DNA of 50,295 bases from a virus. Positions 5,955 to 13,990 of the stretch are shown one piece after another; positions within the stretch are counted from its first letter, which is position 1, and each line of letters opens with the position of its first letter. A program made the position numbers and the translations under genes. The stretch lies in IMG/VR virus record IMGVR_UViG_3300042673_002653, positions 1 to 50,295 of that record, one strand, 5' to 3'. The notes beneath the pieces were generated by a model that did no database searches, was not told where the DNA came from, and saw only the letters and a list, made by a program, of their open reading frames with translations.

Positions 5955-6416
5955 ATGGGACACGAGCACCGCACCACCATAAGCCCGCGTGAGCATGCGC
6001 GTCTGGCCGGGGATCTGATCGACGCTTGCGGAGGGCTTGCCGAAGCATCCCGAGCCTGCCGGGTCAGCGAGGGCGTCCTCTCGACCTACCAGAACCCCAA
6101 CCGGCCGGAGTGCAACATGCCGGCGGACGTGATGTCCGACCTAGAGAAGCACTGCGGGAAGCCGATCTATTCCGGTTTCATCCGTCGCAACCTCGGTCTG
6201 ACGGTCGAGCCGGGCAACCTGCGAGACCTGGGCTGCCTCCTTACCGAAGAGGGCGCCGACTTCCAGGCCTTCATCCGCCGAGCCCTCGCTGATGGCGTCC
6301 TATCAGCCAACGAGATCGACACCGCGCGCCAAGAGCTGGCCGCGGCCGAGAACGTGCTGGCTCGCTGCCGTGCGTCTCTGGACGCTGCTGAGCTGTCGCT
6401 GCCGCGCGCCGCCTGA
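5955..6416 (+). CDS. CII/CP76-like phage regulatory protein
   Basis: 153 residues. The N-terminal half (ARLAGDLIDACGGLAEASRA, CRVSEGVLSTYQNPNR, then MPADVMSDLEKHCGKPIYS) matches the phage regulatory CII/CP76-type helix-turn-helix widespread in alphaproteobacterial prophages. The C-terminal half is a helical, charged segment (residues 110-150) that may mediate oligomerisation. Such proteins are thought to regulate early transcription or the lysis-lysogeny choice. ATG 5955 follows a 38-nt spacer without a strong ribosome site. Family assignment is by remembered pattern, function by position. Confidence 0.68.
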   Translation: MGHEHRTTISPREHARLAGDLIDACGGLAEASRACRVSEGVLSTYQNPNRPECNMPADVMSDLEKHCGKPIYSGFIRRNLGLTVEPGNLRDLGCLLTEEGADFQAFIRRALADGVLSANEIDTARQELAAAENVLARCRASLDAAELSLPRAA

Positions 6417-6423
6417 CGACCAC

Positions 6424-6454
6424 CAACGGGACCGACCGGCCCGTTGACCGGTCG
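6424..6454 (+). promoter_or_regulatory. Mutually exclusive hairpins before a ribosome site
   Basis: Hairpin A: CAACGGG (6424-6430) with CCCGTTG (6440-6446). Hairpin B: CGACCGG (6433-6439) with CCGGTCG (6448-6454). B's left arm lies in A's loop and A's right arm lies in B's loop, so only one can form. The AGGAGGG ribosome site of the next gene begins five bases later (6459-6465). This looks like a small switch or attenuator. Confidence 0.5.
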
Positions 6455-6469
6455 AAACAGGAGGGCCAG

Positions 6470-7126
6470 ATGGCCAAGACACTGAAAGCCGTGAACGACG
6501 ACGAATACCCCGCCGAGCAGGGGACCATCGGCAGCATCCCGAACGAGCCGTCCAACGGCCTGCCCAGCCATGACGAAATCCGCATGGCGGCGCACGAACA
6601 GATCCAGTGGAACCTGAAGCGCAAGGCCCTGAACGATCAGATCAGCGCCTTCCGCAAGGGCCTGAAGGCCAAGGGCCACATCCTGGGCGCGCTCGACGAC
6701 GAGGTGAAAAAGCTCGACTGGACGCCGGAGGAATACAAGGCCGCCCGCGCCGCCACCGACCACTACGCCGAGGCGATGGCTCAGCCCGTCGGCACCCAGC
6801 TGGAGCTCTACGGCACCGAGGCCACGCCGGACCCGGTTCGCATTCAGTTGAAGTGGCGCCAGCTGGGCGTGAAGCACGGCATCGCCGGCGTCGGCTGGGC
6901 GAACGAACCGCCTAAGGACTGCCCCTTCGACTGCGCTCAGTCCTATGGCGAGGGCCACGAGGAAGGCCAGGCCACCGTCCGCCGGTCGTTCGAACTGCGG
7001 TTGGCCCAGAACGCTGCTGCGGCCGCGAATGACCCGGCCGCCGAGGAAGACGAGCAGGTCGACCTGGAGGAGGTCATCGCCAACGACGACAGCGACGACA
7101 GCGAACACCAGCAGAGCGCCGCCTGA
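6470..7126 (+). CDS. hypothetical early phage protein (218 aa)
   Basis: Not assigned. The first 120 residues are helical and charged (EIRMAAHEQIQWNLKRKALN, later DEVKKLDWTPEEYKAAR), the middle has GVKHGIAGVGWANEPPKDC with two cysteines, and AQSYGEGHEEGQATVRRS recalls the Tyr/Gly repeats of ribosome modulation factor-like segments. The end is very acidic. AGGAGGG 5-11 nt before ATG 6470 is an excellent ribosome site, just behind alternative hairpins. Its stop overlaps the RusA start. Abundant expression among replication genes suggests DNA or ribosome binding, which is only a guess. Confidence 0.65.
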   Translation: MAKTLKAVNDDEYPAEQGTIGSIPNEPSNGLPSHDEIRMAAHEQIQWNLKRKALNDQISAFRKGLKAKGHILGALDDEVKKLDWTPEEYKAARAATDHYAEAMAQPVGTQLELYGTEATPDPVRIQLKWRQLGVKHGIAGVGWANEPPKDCPFDCAQSYGEGHEEGQATVRRSFELRLAQNAAAAANDPAAEEDEQVDLEEVIANDDSDDSEHQQSAA

Positions 7127-7581
7127 TGTCGGGGCTGGCCTTCACCATCCCCGGCGAGCCTCGCGGTAAAGGCCGGCCCCGCGCCACCGTGTTCAAGGGC
7201 GGGGGCAACGTCCCCGCCCGGGCGCGGATGTATTCGGACTCGAAGACCGTCAGCTACGAGAACCTCGTGAAGCTGGCGGCTTCGCACGCTCTGGGTGACA
7301 GAGATCCGTTGGACGTTCCGCTGACGGTCATCGTCACCGCCCGCATGGTCCCGGCCGCGTCCAGTAGCGCCAAGAAGCGCGCCGCGATGCTTGCTGGAGA
7401 GATCGCCCCGACCAAGCTCCCCGACCTCGACAACGTCGTGAAGGCCGTCCTCGACGGCTGCAACAAGGTCGCCTTCCGAGACGACGCCCTCGTGGTCAGC
7501 CTGATCGCTCGCAAGCGCTACGCCGAGGTCGCGGGCGTCGACGTCGAAATCTCCCCCACCATTCTCCCGAGGGCAGCATGA
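7126..7581 (+). CDS. rusA: RusA-family Holliday junction resolvase
   Basis: 151 residues with the RusA pattern: FTIPGEPRGKGRPRAT at the start, then KLPDLDNVVKAVLDGCNKVAF and RDDALVVSLIARKRYAE. The aspartates in PDLDN and in RDDA are the metal-binding catalytic residues of the family. RusA homodimers cut four-way DNA junctions symmetrically; phages use them to resolve recombination intermediates before packaging. ATG 7126 overlaps the preceding stop, and the following gcrA-like gene starts inside its end (ATGA). High confidence in family. Confidence 0.93.
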   Translation: MSGLAFTIPGEPRGKGRPRATVFKGGGNVPARARMYSDSKTVSYENLVKLAASHALGDRDPLDVPLTVIVTARMVPAASSSAKKRAAMLAGEIAPTKLPDLDNVVKAVLDGCNKVAFRDDALVVSLIARKRYAEVAGVDVEISPTILPRAA

Positions 7582-8339
7582 CCCACCCCCAATCCGCCGA
7601 AATGGATGCCGAGTTCACCCGCCTCTGGAAGAAGGGGACCCCGCTCGCCACGATCCAAGCCCTCCTCGCCATTGGCCAGGATCGGGCCAAGGCTATCCGA
7701 GTCCGGCTCGACCTCCCGGCTCGGGTGCAGGGCTGGACGCCGGAACAGGACGCGCTGGCGCTGAAGCTCCGTGCCCAAGGCATGGGCGGGACGGAGATCG
7801 GTCAGGCGGTCGGCAAGTCTCGGTATTCTGTGGTCGGCCGTCTCTGGCGTCTCAGCGGTGGCAAGGAAGCGCCGCCGAAGCCGAAGGCTCCGAAGGCTCC
7901 GAAGGTGGCGCGCTCGCATGTTCGCCCCCCAAAGCCCGGCCCACAGAACAAGCCCGGCGCGGTCTTTGGCGTCCTGTCGCAGTCCAAGTCCGATGCTACG
8001 CCTGAGAGACGGGCGGAGAAAGCGGCCGAGGGTCAGAAGATCATCGCCCGCGCTGAGCAGACGGCGGTCGAGAGCCCCAACGCTCGCTCCTTCCTCAAGA
8101 CGGGTCTGCACGACTGCCGCTGGCCCATCGGGGAAGGCCTGTCGATGCTGTCCTGCTGCAATCGGGTCCAGCGCGGCTCCTACTGCGCCGGACACGCTCG
8201 CCTCGCCTACGCGACCCAGGAACCGCCGGAGCCGCGCCGCATCTTGCGCGCCGCGTCCAGCCTGACCCGGCACGACCGGGTGTCCACGCCCAAACCCAAG
8301 GCCGCCAACGATGACAGGCTCTGGGATCAGGTCGCATGA
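7578..8339 (+). CDS. GcrA-family cell-cycle transcription regulator, phage-encoded
   Basis: 253 residues. The part WTPEQDALALKLRAQGMGGTEIGQAVGKSRYSVVGRLWRL (about residues 53-92) is the GcrA N-terminal helix-turn-helix. The C-terminal FLKTGLHDCRWPIGEG and SYCAGHARLAY are the GcrA sigma70-interaction part. A Lys/Pro/Ala-rich linker joins them. An extra N-terminal HTH-like segment (residues 1-45) is unusual. Host GcrA binds sigma70 and activates promoters methylated at GANTC by CcrM. A phage copy next to a methyltransferase could redirect host polymerase or cell-cycle genes; this is inference. It is tightly coupled to rusA and the next gene by 4-nt overlaps. Confidence 0.88.
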   Translation: MTHPQSAEMDAEFTRLWKKGTPLATIQALLAIGQDRAKAIRVRLDLPARVQGWTPEQDALALKLRAQGMGGTEIGQAVGKSRYSVVGRLWRLSGGKEAPPKPKAPKAPKVARSHVRPPKPGPQNKPGAVFGVLSQSKSDATPERRAEKAAEGQKIIARAEQTAVESPNARSFLKTGLHDCRWPIGEGLSMLSCCNRVQRGSYCAGHARLAYATQEPPEPRRILRAASSLTRHDRVSTPKPKAANDDRLWDQVA

Positions 8340-8671
8340 CGCCGCAACAGAACGCCTGCCTGATCGCAATCCGCACACTGACCGTCGACGGCGTCGCTCC
8401 GACGGTCCGCGAGCTGATGGCTCATCTGGGTGTCAGATCGTCCAGCCGGGTTCAGGAGATGATCGAAGCCTTGGAAGAGCAGGGCTTCATCCGCCGCCGC
8501 CCTGGTCGCTACCGCTGCATTGAGATCGTGGAGCGGTACGGTTCTGGCCTGTCTGACGCCCGCATCGCGTCCATGTCTGACGAAGCCTTGGAGAGCGCGC
8601 ACGCTCGCATCGGGGCCGCCCTGACCCATCGTCGCGCTCTGTCTCAAAGCATGGGGGAGATGGCCGCATGA
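8336..8671 (+). CDS. LexA-type winged-helix DNA-binding protein without protease domain
   Basis: 111 residues. The first 65 match the LexA DNA-binding domain: MTPQQNACLIAIRTL, GVAPTVRELMAHLGVRSSSRV, then EMIEALEEQGFIRRRPGRY. The S24 peptidase half is absent; instead there is a short helical tail. Stand-alone LexA-like winged helices are common in phages and act as regulators. It might bind LexA-like operators or another early promoter. ATGA overlaps link it to gcrA and to the next gene. Confidence 0.82.
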   Translation: MTPQQNACLIAIRTLTVDGVAPTVRELMAHLGVRSSSRVQEMIEALEEQGFIRRRPGRYRCIEIVERYGSGLSDARIASMSDEALESAHARIGAALTHRRALSQSMGEMAA

Positions 8672-9015
8672 GCCGAGCCGAGAACCGCATCATCGACCGG
8701 ATCGACCGCCAGCGGGAACGGAAGGCGTCGACCAAGGTCCGAGAAGTCCGCCGCCTCCAGATCGGCGAACATGCCCGCGCGTCCATCAACTGCACGGCGC
8801 TGGGCTACGACGACCCCGCCGAACGGCTGGAATGGCTGAAGGCGTCGGCATGGAAGATCCGCGAGTTGTTCGTCTCCGTTCAGGACGACGCCGGCGCCGT
8901 GGCCTTCTTCGGCTCCCTCGCTTCTGCCCCCGATAGCGTCTTGCCGAGAGCCATTGCGCGGGCTGAGGCCGAACGGGTCTTCACCCAGGCTGCGAATGAT
9001 CGGGAGGCGGGATGA
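8668..9015 (+). CDS. hypothetical early phage protein (115 aa)
   Basis: Unknown, helical, with a basic N-terminus (RAENRIIDRIDRQRERKAST) and a central WLKASAWKIRELFVSVQDDA. No motif recognised. Overlapping start and stop codons with both neighbours show it is part of the translationally coupled rusA-gcrA-methyltransferase block. Confidence 0.65.
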   Translation: MSRAENRIIDRIDRQRERKASTKVREVRRLQIGEHARASINCTALGYDDPAERLEWLKASAWKIRELFVSVQDDAGAVAFFGSLASAPDSVLPRAIARAEAERVFTQAANDREAG

Positions 9016-9617
9016 CGCCCGAGCTTCCGACTGTCGATGGCGGCTTCCGCATGATCCTCGCCGACCCGCCGTGGCATCACGCCAGCCGGTCGCCGAAGGG
9101 GCAGACGCGACGCTCGCCTTCGCACCACTACCTCACTATGCCTCTCGCCAACATCAAGGCGCTGCCAGTCGCTGAGATCGCAGCAAAGGATTGCCATCTG
9201 TTCCTCTGGACCACGGGGCCGCACCTCCAGCAGGCCTTTCAGGTCATGACCGCATGGGGCTTCCGCTATTCCAGCCTCGCCTTCGTCTGGGTGAAGCGCC
9301 GGAAGCAGCCGGACGGTGACCATGACGGCGTCTTGTTCATGGACCGCCGCGATCTCTTCACCGGCATGGGCTACACCACGCGCCAGAACGCCGAGCTGGT
9401 CCTGCTGGGCCGCCGAGGAAATCCCGCCCGTCTGGCCAAGGACGTCCATCAGGTCATCGCTGCGCCGCGTCAGGAACACAGTCGGAAGCCCCGCGAAGTC
9501 CATAGCCGGATCGAACGCTACTGCGCTGGCCCCCGCCTTGAGATGTTCGCCCGCGCCCCCCGCGAAGGCTGGACCGTCTGGGGCAACGAGACCGACAAGT
9601 TCAGGGAGGCCGCGTAG
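9012..9617 (+). CDS. MT-A70-family adenine methyltransferase
   Basis: 201 residues with the MT-A70 signature: FRMILADPPWHHA (the DPPW catalytic motif near residue 17), then KDCHLFLWTTGPHLQQAF, FRYSSLAFVWVK, GMGYTTRQNAELVLLGRRG and the terminal HSRKPREVHSRIERY and GWTVWGNE. MT-A70 enzymes transfer a methyl group from SAM to N6 of adenine; in phages they modify DNA, often to resist restriction or change protein binding. It is immediately upstream of dnaB and four nt overlaps tie it to the gcrA-like block. Target sequence cannot be read from the protein. Confidence 0.92.
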   Translation: MTPELPTVDGGFRMILADPPWHHASRSPKGQTRRSPSHHYLTMPLANIKALPVAEIAAKDCHLFLWTTGPHLQQAFQVMTAWGFRYSSLAFVWVKRRKQPDGDHDGVLFMDRRDLFTGMGYTTRQNAELVLLGRRGNPARLAKDVHQVIAAPRQEHSRKPREVHSRIERYCAGPRLEMFARAPREGWTVWGNETDKFREAA

Positions 9618-11093
9618 ATGGACCCCCGCGACCAAGAGACCGCCCTGCCCTCAAACCTGGAGGCGGAGCAGGCCCTGCTGGGCTGCCTGATGTTCGACAA
9701 CGCCGTGATGGAGCGACTGCCCGACCGGCTGCGCGGCTCGCACTTCTTCGAGCCCTTCCACCAGCGCCTCTACGACGCGATCCAACTGACCATCGGCCAA
9801 GGCATTACAGCCGAGCCGACGATACTCATGGACCGGTTCACCGCCGATCCGGCCTTTGTCGAGTTCGGGGGGCTTCGCTACCTCGCCGATTTGATGGACC
9901 GCGCGCCCCCGGCGGCGAACGCGCCCGGCTACGCCCGATCGATCTACGACCTGGCCATGCGCCGCGACCTCATCCGGATCGGCGGCGAGATCGCGTTCCA
10001 CGCCGTGAACCCCGACCTCCCTGCGACCGATCACCTCGCCAACGCCGAGGGAGCCCTTTTCACACTCGCTGAGACCGGAGAGCAGTCCAAGGGTGTCGTC
10101 ACCTTCCGAGAGGCCATGAGCGGCGCTCTGGCGATGGCTGAGCAGGCCTTCCGCCGGGACGGCGCGCTAGCGGGGCTGGCGACGCACCTGAACGACCTGG
10201 ACCAGAAGCTGGGCGGCCTTCACCCTTCGGACCTGCTGATCCTCGCCGGGCGCCCGTCGATGGGCAAGACCGCGCTAGCGACCAACATCGGCTTCAACAT
10301 CGCCAAGCGGTATCGCTTCGAGATCGACGCCACGGCGCCCGGCGGCATCCGTCGGCTGGACGGCGGCCGGGTCCTGTTCTTCTCGCTGGAGATGAGCCCC
10401 GAACAGCTGGCCATGCGGATCATCGCCGACGCCTCGGGCGTCTCAGGTGACCGCATCCGCAAGGGCAGGATCAGCCGCGACGAGTTCGCCAAGATGAAGG
10501 AGGTCGAGGCCCTTCTCGCCGAAATCCCGCTCCTGACCGAAGCGACCGGCGGCATCCCCATCGGGAAGCTCTGCGCCATCGCCCGGCGCCAGCACCGGAA
10601 GGCCCCGCTGAACCTCATCATCGTGGACTATCTGCAGCTCGCCACGACGAACCAGAGCGCCGGCAAGGGCCGGGTGCAGGAGGTGTCCGAGATCACCGGC
10701 GGCCTGAAGGCCCTGGCCAAGGAGCTCAACGTCCCGATCATCGCCCTGTCCCAGCTCTCGCGACAGGTCGAGCAGCGGGACGATAAGCGGCCCCAGCTAT
10801 CCGACCTCAGGGACTCGGGCTCCATCGAGCAGGACGCCGACGCAGTCCTCTTCGTCTACCGCGAGAGCTACTACCTGGGCCGGGCCGAACCAAAGGAGGG
10901 ATCGTCCGAACACCTGCTCTGGCAGGCCGAGATGGCGATCAAGGAGCATGAGGCCGAGGTCATCATCGGGAAGCAGCGCCACGGCCCCATCGGCACGGTG
11001 AAACTGGCCTTCGACGCCGACACGACCCGGTTCGGTAACCTCGCGCGCGGGTCCGACTATGAGACCGCTCGCATGCCCTACGGTGACAACTGA
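9618..11093 (+). CDS. dnaB: replicative DNA helicase (DnaB family)
   Basis: 491 residues, full-length DnaB. The N-terminal domain begins LPSNLEAEQALLGCLMFDN; the RecA-like core has Walker A GRPSMGKTALATN (about residues 211-223), FFSLEMSPEQLAMR, Walker B LIIVDYLQLA, and SQLSRQVEQRDDKRPQLSDL with the arginine finger region near GSIEQDADAVLFVYR. It is the hexameric 5'-3' helicase of the phage fork. ATG 9618 directly follows the methyltransferase stop; its own stop overlaps the DUF1376 gene, the probable loader or initiator. Confidence 0.96.
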   Translation: MDPRDQETALPSNLEAEQALLGCLMFDNAVMERLPDRLRGSHFFEPFHQRLYDAIQLTIGQGITAEPTILMDRFTADPAFVEFGGLRYLADLMDRAPPAANAPGYARSIYDLAMRRDLIRIGGEIAFHAVNPDLPATDHLANAEGALFTLAETGEQSKGVVTFREAMSGALAMAEQAFRRDGALAGLATHLNDLDQKLGGLHPSDLLILAGRPSMGKTALATNIGFNIAKRYRFEIDATAPGGIRRLDGGRVLFFSLEMSPEQLAMRIIADASGVSGDRIRKGRISRDEFAKMKEVEALLAEIPLLTEATGGIPIGKLCAIARRQHRKAPLNLIIVDYLQLATTNQSAGKGRVQEVSEITGGLKALAKELNVPIIALSQLSRQVEQRDDKRPQLSDLRDSGSIEQDADAVLFVYRESYYLGRAEPKEGSSEHLLWQAEMAIKEHEAEVIIGKQRHGPIGTVKLAFDADTTRFGNLARGSDYETARMPYGDN

Positions 11094-12115
11094 TGGCGGC
11101 TCCCCCATACCAGAAGCTCTTCTGGGGCTCCTATCACAAGCATACCGCCCACCTGGGCCACGCCCGCGAGCATGGGGCCTATCTCCTCCTGATCGGAGCC
11201 CTCTGGAACAACGAGGGCAAGCTTCCGGCCGATGACGACGTTCTGGCTGGATACGCCAAGCTGACGACCAAGGAGTGGCTGGCGATCAAGCCCAAGCTCA
11301 TGCCGCTGTTCAAGGTCGTCAGAGGCAAGCTGATGCAACCGCGCGTGACCGAGGATCTGGCAAAGTACCGAGACACTTCCGGTAAGCGGAAATCGGCCGG
11401 AAAAACGGGTGGCGAGGCAAGTGCCGGAAATCGTGCATTAAATCGGCAAGCAAATGCTTCCGATTTGCCGACAAAACCAGAACCAGAACCAAAAGAAGAA
11501 AGTACCCCCAGCCCCCAAGGGGGCGAGATCGACCTCAGGCGCTTCGCGAAAGGCCTGCTGATCGCGGCTGACGCTGGGTGCAGCTTCGCACTGATGGTCG
11601 AGCGCATCCACCAGGCCCAGCCGGTCGTCGACGGCAAGCGTCGCTCGACGGCGCCGGATGTGCAGCGGGCTCTCGGCGGCGCACTAAAGCGCGGCGGAAT
11701 GCCGTCGGCGATCTGGTCGGCGGTCCGGGCCTTCTACGCCCTGCCCGCTTCGACCAAGGACGGGGGCCAGTTCGCCAACGGCGCGGCCGTGGTGCTGAAC
11801 AAGGACCGATGGAAGGAATACCTCCCGGACGGGGCGAGCGCCGCGCCGATTGCAGATGTCACCCCGGTCTACGACGGCCCCCCCGACATCCGAGCCTGGG
11901 TCGCCACCCACCACGGTGAGCCCTACGCCCGATCCTACGTCGATCCGGCCCGATGGGACGCCACGAACCGCGCCCTGCTGGCCGCCAACCCGTTCGCCGT
12001 CAGCAAGCTGGCCCGAGACCTCGCCGATATCACAGCCCGATGGAAGTTCTCCGTCACCCTGGCCACCGCCAACGACCCGAAGCCTGACCTGTTCGCCCAA
12101 GGAGCCGCAGCATGA
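11093..12115 (+). CDS. DUF1376-containing replication protein (initiator or helicase loader-like)
   Basis: 340 residues. Residues 5-90 (PYQKLFWGSYHKHTA, EHGAYLLLIGALWNNEGKLP, DDDVLAGYAKLTTKEW) form a DUF1376 winged-helix-like domain found in phage replication initiators. A Lys/Pro/Glu linker (residues 115-145) leads to a C-terminal part of about 190 residues, helical, possibly involved in loading DnaB. The linker-coding DNA is AT-rich and holds AAATCGG repeats, as expected if the origin lies inside the gene, like lambda O. Stop/start overlaps link it to dnaB and the HAD gene. Confidence 0.82.
   Translation: MAAPPYQKLFWGSYHKHTAHLGHAREHGAYLLLIGALWNNEGKLPADDDVLAGYAKLTTKEWLAIKPKLMPLFKVVRGKLMQPRVTEDLAKYRDTSGKRKSAGKTGGEASAGNRALNRQANASDLPTKPEPEPKEESTPSPQGGEIDLRRFAKGLLIAADAGCSFALMVERIHQAQPVVDGKRRSTAPDVQRALGGALKRGGMPSAIWSAVRAFYALPASTKDGGQFANGAAVVLNKDRWKEYLPDGASAAPIADVTPVYDGPPDIRAWVATHHGEPYARSYVDPARWDATNRALLAANPFAVSKLARDLADITARWKFSVTLATANDPKPDLFAQGAAA
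11390..11466. other. Candidate phage replication origin: AAATCGG repeats in AT-rich tract
   Basis: AAATCGG occurs at 11390-11396, 11440-11446 and inverted at 11460-11466, with AAATCGT at 11428-11433. The last two form an inverted repeat, followed by an A-rich tract to about 11510, much lower in GC than its surroundings. Its place inside the presumed initiator gene mirrors lambdoid origins. Spacing is irregular, so this is a candidate only. Confidence 0.4.
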
Positions 12116-12825
12116 GCACCCGATCCCTAGTCGAGATCAACCACGACTTCACCTGGCGGATGGACGAGGGCTTTTTGCCAGCGCTCCAGCGCTACTTGGC
12201 GTCGGGCAGCCAGCACGAAGCCGATGGACTGAGGCTCCTCTACGGCCTCAACGTCCTGACCACGCGGCATCACTCCAGCGAATACCGGATCGCCGAGGGG
12301 ACCGACGGCTTTCCCGCCCCGGCGCCGCAGCCTCACGTCTTCCTCGACTGCGACGGAGTGCTGGCGGATTTCGACACCTACGCTGAGGCCTATTTCGGGA
12401 TGGAGCCCCGTCTTTACGAAGAGCTGATGGGCTCCGAACACTTCTGGGCCGAGCTGGAAGCGAAGGGCGACTTCTACCGCAACCTGCCACTGATGGCGGA
12501 TGCTCGCGAACTGGTCGATGGCGTTCGGCACCTGAACCCCACAATCCTGACCGGATGCCCGCGCGGCAACTGGGCGCAGGCACAGAAGGTGGCTTGGGCC
12601 GAAGAGCACTTCCCAGGCATCCCGATCATCACCTGCCGGTCGTCGGAAAAGCGCCTGCACGCCAAGCCGGGTGATGTCCTGATCGACGACTGGAACCAGC
12701 ACCGCGCCCGCTGGATCGAACACGGCGGAGTCTGGATCACCCACACCGACGCGAAGACGTCCCTCGCCGCCCTCTGGGCCCACTATCCCGACTTGGCTCC
12801 GAAGAAGCGAAAGGCCGCCGCATGA
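12112..12825 (+). CDS. HAD-superfamily 5'(3')-deoxyribonucleotidase-like protein
   Basis: 237 residues. After a 70-residue N-terminal extension of unknown role, VFLDCDGVLADFDTYAEAYF contains the DxDGV nucleophile motif of the NT5C-type HAD phosphatases. NPTILTGCPRGNW supplies the Thr motif, HAKPGDVLIDDW the acidic motif. Such enzymes dephosphorylate nucleoside monophosphates and would adjust dNMP pools during phage replication. The extra N-terminal domain (MDEGFLPALQRYLASGS, NVLTTRHHSSEYRIAEG) is found in phage proteins but I cannot name it. Overlapping start and stop codons place it in the replication operon. Confidence 0.82.
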   Translation: MSTRSLVEINHDFTWRMDEGFLPALQRYLASGSQHEADGLRLLYGLNVLTTRHHSSEYRIAEGTDGFPAPAPQPHVFLDCDGVLADFDTYAEAYFGMEPRLYEELMGSEHFWAELEAKGDFYRNLPLMADARELVDGVRHLNPTILTGCPRGNWAQAQKVAWAEEHFPGIPIITCRSSEKRLHAKPGDVLIDDWNQHRARWIEHGGVWITHTDAKTSLAALWAHYPDLAPKKRKAAA

Positions 12826-13643
12826 GCAAGCTGTCCAAATCCAAGGCTCGCGCCAACCGTCGGCGGTATGCCAAGCCCTCCCTTCCCCGCGCCATCGGGG
12901 CGAACGACAATCACCCGTCGGCGTCGAACGACAACGCGGCGCCGGTGTCGATCGGTGGGGTGACCCTGACCGAGAACCAGGCCCGCCGGTTCGCCATCGC
13001 GACGGAACAGCTCGCCTCGGAAAGCATGGACCTCCGCCGCGCCGGCCAGCGGACGATGGAGGCCCTGGAGGCTGAGACGACGGCCAAGCGCATCGCCGGG
13101 GAGGTTGAGGCCGGTCTGACCGAGCGCCGCGGACTCGAAGCCCTGCGCGGGCTGGAGATCGGAGCGTCCAAGGTCGAGGGCGCCGTCGGGGCTCCGAAGA
13201 TCACGCGGGACGGGCTTGAGACCCTGCTGACGGCCGGGTCGATCACCCGGATCCAGCACGCCGCCGGGATGCTCTACCGCCAGGAATACGAGCGCATCGA
13301 TCCGGAGAAGCTGCTGACCCCGCCCCAGTTCGATCCCGAAAAGGTCCGCTCAGTCCACGGAGGCGAAGGCTGGGACCAGAAGCGACGGGAGATCGAGGAA
13401 CGGGTCTTCGGCATCCACTGCATGATCTGCGGGGTGGAGCCGCCGAAGGGGAAGCAGCGGGCGGCCATGCCGAACCTGCCGAAGGGGCACCCGGCCATGC
13501 GGGCCATCGACGCTCTTGAGCGGATTGCGGGGCGTGGGGACAATGTTCAAGAAATCTCGGCTTCGGGTTCAGTTCGCGCTCGGTTGCGAGAGGACTTGAT
13601 CTTCGCGCTCGACGCGTGCGCTATCGTCTACGGACTGGACTGA
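12822..13643 (+). CDS. hypothetical phage protein, possible late regulator (273 aa)
   Basis: Basic N-terminus (SKLSKSKARANRRRYAKPSL), a central helical region with many Arg/Glu, DGLETLLTAGSITRIQHAAGMLYRQEYERID near residues 130-165, and a C-terminal helix ending in DACAIVYGLD. The IHCMICGVEPP segment has a CxxC pair that could bind zinc. The combination and position at the end of the early operon, just before the terminator and late genes, recall Q-like or other late activators and antiterminators. This is inference from position; no domain is certain. Confidence 0.6.
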   Translation: MSKLSKSKARANRRRYAKPSLPRAIGANDNHPSASNDNAAPVSIGGVTLTENQARRFAIATEQLASESMDLRRAGQRTMEALEAETTAKRIAGEVEAGLTERRGLEALRGLEIGASKVEGAVGAPKITRDGLETLLTAGSITRIQHAAGMLYRQEYERIDPEKLLTPPQFDPEKVRSVHGGEGWDQKRREIEERVFGIHCMICGVEPPKGKQRAAMPNLPKGHPAMRAIDALERIAGRGDNVQEISASGSVRARLREDLIFALDACAIVYGLD

Positions 13644-13652
13644 GGGGTTCCA

Positions 13653-13922
13653 ATGAAGACGACAGCTATCGCAGCGATCCTGTTCGCACTCTCGTTGGGG
13701 GCAGCCGCGCCGGCTGTCTCCAAGCCTCCAAGCCAGTGTGACGATGCAATTGACGACTACAACCGCTCGGTTGGTGATCTTTCCTCGTACCTGTCGCGGT
13801 ACTCGAGCTGCGTGCAGAACAGCCAAGGCTATGACGACTGTTCGACCGAGTTTCGGCGCGTTCGAAACACTCAGAGCGATTTTGAGGCCGCAGTCAGCAA
13901 CTTCCAGTCTGAGTGCGACTGA
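13653..13922 (+). CDS. small secreted four-cysteine protein
   Basis: 89 residues starting MKTTAIAAILFALSLGAAAP: a clear Sec signal peptide, with cleavage expected near AVSKP. The mature part is about 65 residues, helical, with four cysteines placed so that two disulfides could clamp a helical hairpin (Cys29, Cys54, Cys64, Cys88 approximately). A ribosome site is weak (GAGGGG about 8 nt upstream). A periplasmic protein at the end of the early operon is unusual; it could affect infection or the lysogen envelope. No homologue recognised. Confidence 0.65.
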   Translation: MKTTAIAAILFALSLGAAAPAVSKPPSQCDDAIDDYNRSVGDLSSYLSRYSSCVQNSQGYDDCSTEFRRVRNTQSDFEAAVSNFQSECD

Positions 13923-13990
13923 CGAGCCCCGCGCTTGACAGCGGACAGGTAATCGGTGACATCCAGCAAATCGGGCTTTCCGCCCAGACC

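Noticed and set aside
6424-6454. H-type pseudoknot
   Set aside because: Both 7-bp stems cannot form together, because only one base would have to cross stem one; treated as alternative hairpins.
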